A DNA stretch of 64,000 nucleotides from Flavobacterium plurextorum. GTDB taxonomy: Bacteria > Bacteroidota > Bacteroidia > Flavobacteriales > Flavobacteriaceae. Within the stretch, counting starts at the first letter, position 1; every line of letters begins with the position of its first letter. The translations under genes were made by a program, and so were the position numbers. Below the pieces are notes generated by a model. It saw only the letters and a program-made list of their open reading frames with translations. It was not told the DNA's origin and searched no databases. The stretch spans positions 38,274 to 102,273 of the forward strand of contig NZ_MUHD01000033.1 of the NCBI RefSeq assembly GCF_002217395.1. Reading direction: 5' to 3'. This document shows positions 62,601 through 64,000 of the stretch, one piece after another.

Positions 62601-64000
62601 GCTGATGCTGATACTGCGCCTTGATTGTCGTTTACAGTATAATTAATTGGAGTTGTAGTTCCATTGTAGTTTGCTGCAGGAGTAAAAGTTACAATTCCTG
62701 AATTATCTACGCTGTACGTTCCCTGTCCTGTTACACTGAATGAAGTTTGGATTCCTGCTGTTGCCGGATCTAAATCTACGCTTGTAACATCTATAGTTCC
62801 GTCTACATCGGTGTCGTTTGCAGTAACATCAATCGTTACAACAGTGTCTTCGTCTGTTTCAGCGTTGTCGTTTACAGCAACTGGTTTATCATTTATGGCT
62901 TTAACTTTTACAGTTATTGTCGCTGATGCTGATACTGCGCCTTGATTGTCTTGTACAGTATAACTGATTGGAGTTGTAGTTCCATTGTAGTTTGCTGCAG
63001 GAGTAAAAGTTACAATTCCTGAATTATCTACGCTGTAAGTTCCCTGTCCTGTTACACTGAATGAAGTTTGGATTCCTGCTGTTGCCGGATCTAAATCTAC
63101 GCTTGCAACATCTATAGTTCCGTCTACATCAGTGTCATTTGCAGTAACATCAATCGTTACAACAGTGTCTTCGTCTGTTTCAGCGCTGTCGTTTACAGCA
63201 ACTGGTTTATCGTTTACGGCTTTAACTTTTACAGTTATAGTCGCTGATGCTGATACTGCGCCTTGATTGTCGTTTACAGTATAACTGATTGGAGTTGTAG
63301 TTCCGTTGTAGTTTGCTGCAGGAGTAAAAGTTACAATTCCTGAATTATCTACGCTGTAAGTTCCCTGTCCTGTTACACTGAATGAAGTTTGGATTCCTGC
63401 TGTTGCAGGATCTAAATCTACGCTTGTAACATCTATGGTTCCATCAACATCGGTGTCATTTGCAGTAACATCAATCGTTACAACAGTATCTTCGTCTGTT
63501 TCAGCGCTGTCGTTTACAGCAACTGGTTTATCGTTTACGGCTTTAACTTTTACAGTTATAGTCGCTGATGCTGATACTGCGCCTTGATTGTCTTGTACAG
63601 TATAATTAATTGGTGTGGTTGTTCCGTTGTAGTTTGCTGCAGGAGTAAAAGTTACAATTCCTGAATTATCTACGCTGTAAGTTCCCTGTCCTGTTACACT
63701 GAATGAAGTTTGGATTCCTGCTGTTGCCGGATCTAAATCTACGCTTGTAACATCTATGGTTCCATCAACATCGGTGTCGTTTGCAGTAACATCAATGGTT
63801 ACAACAGTGTCTTCGTCGGTTTCAGCGTTGTCGTTTACAGCAACTGGTTTGTCGTTTACGGCTTTAACTTTTACAGTTATTGTCGCTGATGCTGATACTG
63901 CGCCTTGATTGTCGTTTACAGTATAACTGATTGGAGTTGTCGTTCCGTTGTAGTTTGCTGCAGGAGTAAAAGTTACAATTCCTGAATTATCGACGCTGTA
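59678..64000 (-). CDS. Giant repeat adhesin with CHU_C (type B T9SS) C-terminal domain, partial (N-terminus off right edge)
   Basis: The frame is open from its stop at 59678 to base 64000, at least 1441 residues, and continues beyond the window. The first start-like codon in this frame is a TTG at 62140, which lies mid-domain (DVEGDTLTAVL) and is not a start. Order from the N-terminal side: five complete 107-residue tandem repeats plus a partial sixth (62251-64000), then cadherin/tandem-95-type repeats (ITVKAVNDAPVV, IPVGNNAPIVED, FTFIATDNNGAISSLGKV), Ig-like and DUF11 domains (TVELNDSNNNGYAEAGETL), and a C-terminal CHU_C gliding-associated domain (VQIYNRWGVLVFERDHYNN, GTYYYIIRYKD). It is secreted by the T9SS and displayed on the surface, with its SprF and OmpA partners encoded downstream. 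Confidence 0.93.
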   Translation of the reverse strand, partial: YSVDNSGIVTFTPAANYNGTTTPISYTVNDNQGAVSASATITVKVKAVNDKPVAVNDNAETDEDTVVTIDVTANDTDVDGTIDVTSVDLDPATAGIQTSFSVTGQGTYSVDNSGIVTFTPAANYNGTTTPINYTVQDNQGAVSASATITVKVKAVNDKPVAVNDSAETDEDTVVTIDVTANDTDVDGTIDVTSVDLDPATAGIQTSFSVTGQGTYSVDNSGIVTFTPAANYNGTTTPISYTVNDNQGAVSASATITVKVKAVNDKPVAVNDSAETDEDTVVTIDVTANDTDVDGTIDVASVDLDPATAGIQTSFSVTGQGTYSVDNSGIVTFTPAANYNGTTTPISYTVQDNQGAVSASATITVKVKAINDKPVAVNDNAETDEDTVVTIDVTANDTDVDGTIDVTSVDLDPATAGIQTSFSVTGQGTYSVDNSGIVTFTPAANYNGTTTPINYTVNDNQGAVSASATITVKVKAVNDKPVAVNDNAETDEDTVVTIDVTANDTDVDGTIDVTSVDLDPATAGIQTSFSVTGQGTYSVDNSGIVTFTPAANYNGTTTPINYTVQDNQGAVSASATITVKVKAVNDKPVADNDTYIVAEGETLTITSPGVLVNDTDVEGDTLTAVLVTGPTHGILTFNADGSFSYTHDGTETLADSFTYKVNDGTVDGNTVTVNITVKAVNDAPVVRNDINSIISSTSEATGIKALQANDIDGTIASYTILTLPSHGVLAVGGVPVTVNQVLTPLEAGTLTYDPSGTFTGIDTFTFTATDDLFATALTAGTITIPVGNNAPIVEDIITAGIPSRAGVTAISALKGTDTDGTIADYTVLSLPSNGILALDGVPVTINQVLTPLEVGRLTYAPSGAFSGNDIFTFIATDNNGAISSLGKVTIKVEKTILDAKNDVIPSVVGIDKTITVVNVLDNDLLNNRPVVISDIKLGVLTSDPKGMLTLKPDGTVELSPNAPAGDYSLTYEICEKANASNCTSAVVLVTVEAPTMTVTTNSYCSDNAPYVSYTVTGDNFVPTGLLTINWIDSANKIVATQTNMPLNGSVLWPGAIVDANKKATDWPGWILVGGQWIEGNDGFELTRPAVKMQFSLNPTKTVVVNYPSAISGCNAMPTFGINASNDDDAALANGLNGSSKVINVLDNDKLNGVPVKPADVIIKGLDLPKGITLNADGTIDVAPSTKGGNYTVTYQICEKANQSNCTTATAKVFVEVPEISIIKTVELNDSNNNGYAEAGETLTYNFTITNTGNADLENIQVSDPLPGILMNGGPINLAAGQSDMSSISGTYTLTQADVNSGSISNQATVSGSTKSGITVSDKSDSSDLKGEKPTVLGLSGCVIKVYNAVSSNGDNKNERFYIQGIECYPENTVQIYNRWGVLVFERDHYNNNDIAFRGVSEGRVTVKDSDGLPEGTYYYIIRYKDKQSNAQQEAGYLYLTK
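62251..64000 (-). repeat. Tandem 321-bp repeat array inside the adhesin gene
   Basis: The same phase point (TTACGGCTTT, with one variant) recurs at 62251, 62572, 62893, 63214, 63535 and 63856, each exactly 321 bp apart. That gives five full copies and a 145-bp start of a sixth, almost identical in sequence. The encoded unit runs ITVKVKAVNDKPVAVNDNAE, TDEDTVVTIDVTANDTDVDG, TIDVTSVDLDPATAGIQ, and so on. The array goes on past the window edge. Confidence 0.95.

Noticed and set aside
62251..64000. Regular repeats suggestive of a CRISPR array
   Set aside because: The period is 321 bp with no variable spacers and the whole array is in one open frame coding for repeat domains.
1..64000. Insertion sequences, phage genes, tRNA or rRNA genes
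   Set aside because: I saw no transposase, integrase or phage motifs, and no cloverleaf-like or rRNA sequence in the gaps.

Overview
The window looks like a chromosomal segment of a Flavobacterium-type member of the Bacteroidota. The evidence is the AT-rich base composition and A-rich leaders without Shine-Dalgarno sites, Bacteroidota promoter boxes (TTG, about 19 nt, TAnnTTTG), a SusC-type receptor, a type IX secretion adhesin/PorP-SprF/OmpA cluster, bacillithiol synthesis (BshA) and Bacteroidota-type LptD and TamB. There is no sign of a phage, plasmid or insertion sequence. The interesting material is in surface proteins and small intergenic elements.

Layout. 1-5.6 kb: a partial SusC receptor running off the left edge, a divergent LytS/LytTR two-component pair and a FucP-like sugar permease. 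5.7-8.5 kb: a transaldolase-like aldolase, an SDR and a clear SRP RNA gene (minus strand, 8359-8453) with promoter and two tandem terminators. 8.5-14.4 kb: a glutamine cyclotransferase lipoprotein, hutI, a coiled-coil membrane protein, a hutG-like gene and an RhlE-type helicase. 14.4-19.1 kb (minus): a TPR hybrid kinase, a dicarboxylate/glutamate symporter and aroC. 19.3-22.5 kb: an LpxH-like phosphoesterase, a small barrel, a PrcB-like lipoprotein and bshA. 22.8-30.6 kb: an envelope/Fe-S run (amidase, MCE protein, two Fe-S proteins, a small conserved protein) divergent from lptD. 30.7-34.5 kb: RidA, then pfkA, gapA, a sugar kinase and mgsA. 34.8-46.5 kb: tamB, then tsaD-rsmE-DUF4159-TrmH, an M43 protease, an AI-2E family permease, a methyltransferase and a small secreted protein. 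46.5-56.4 kb (minus): a VanX-like dipeptidase, an RND efflux operon, a small histidine-tailed protein, a desaturase and a PfkB kinase. 56.8-64 kb (minus): OmpA/PD40 protein, PorP/SprF protein and a giant repeat adhesin that runs off the right edge.

The last block is the most striking. The adhesin frame stays open to base 64000, not only to the first start-like codon at 62140. It carries at least five complete tandem 321-bp (107-aa) repeats, almost identical, with a Gln/Asn marker that alternates strictly between copies. It ends in a CHU_C gliding-type C-terminal domain and is followed by its probable SprF-type partner and an OmpA/peptidoglycan anchor.

Small structured elements recur: two related hairpin elements (about 7035-7137 and 22595-22690) resembling conserved Flavobacterium structured repeats (Flavo-1-like is a tentative name), a 139-bp element with perfect 20-bp inverted ends (47270-47408), a long hairpin before hutI, and many intrinsic terminators, one of which lies inside the coding ends of two convergent genes. 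Several genes (kinase at 2.2 kb, lptD, tamB, the phosphoesterase, TrmH, the methyltransferase) have no ATG at the expected N-terminus.
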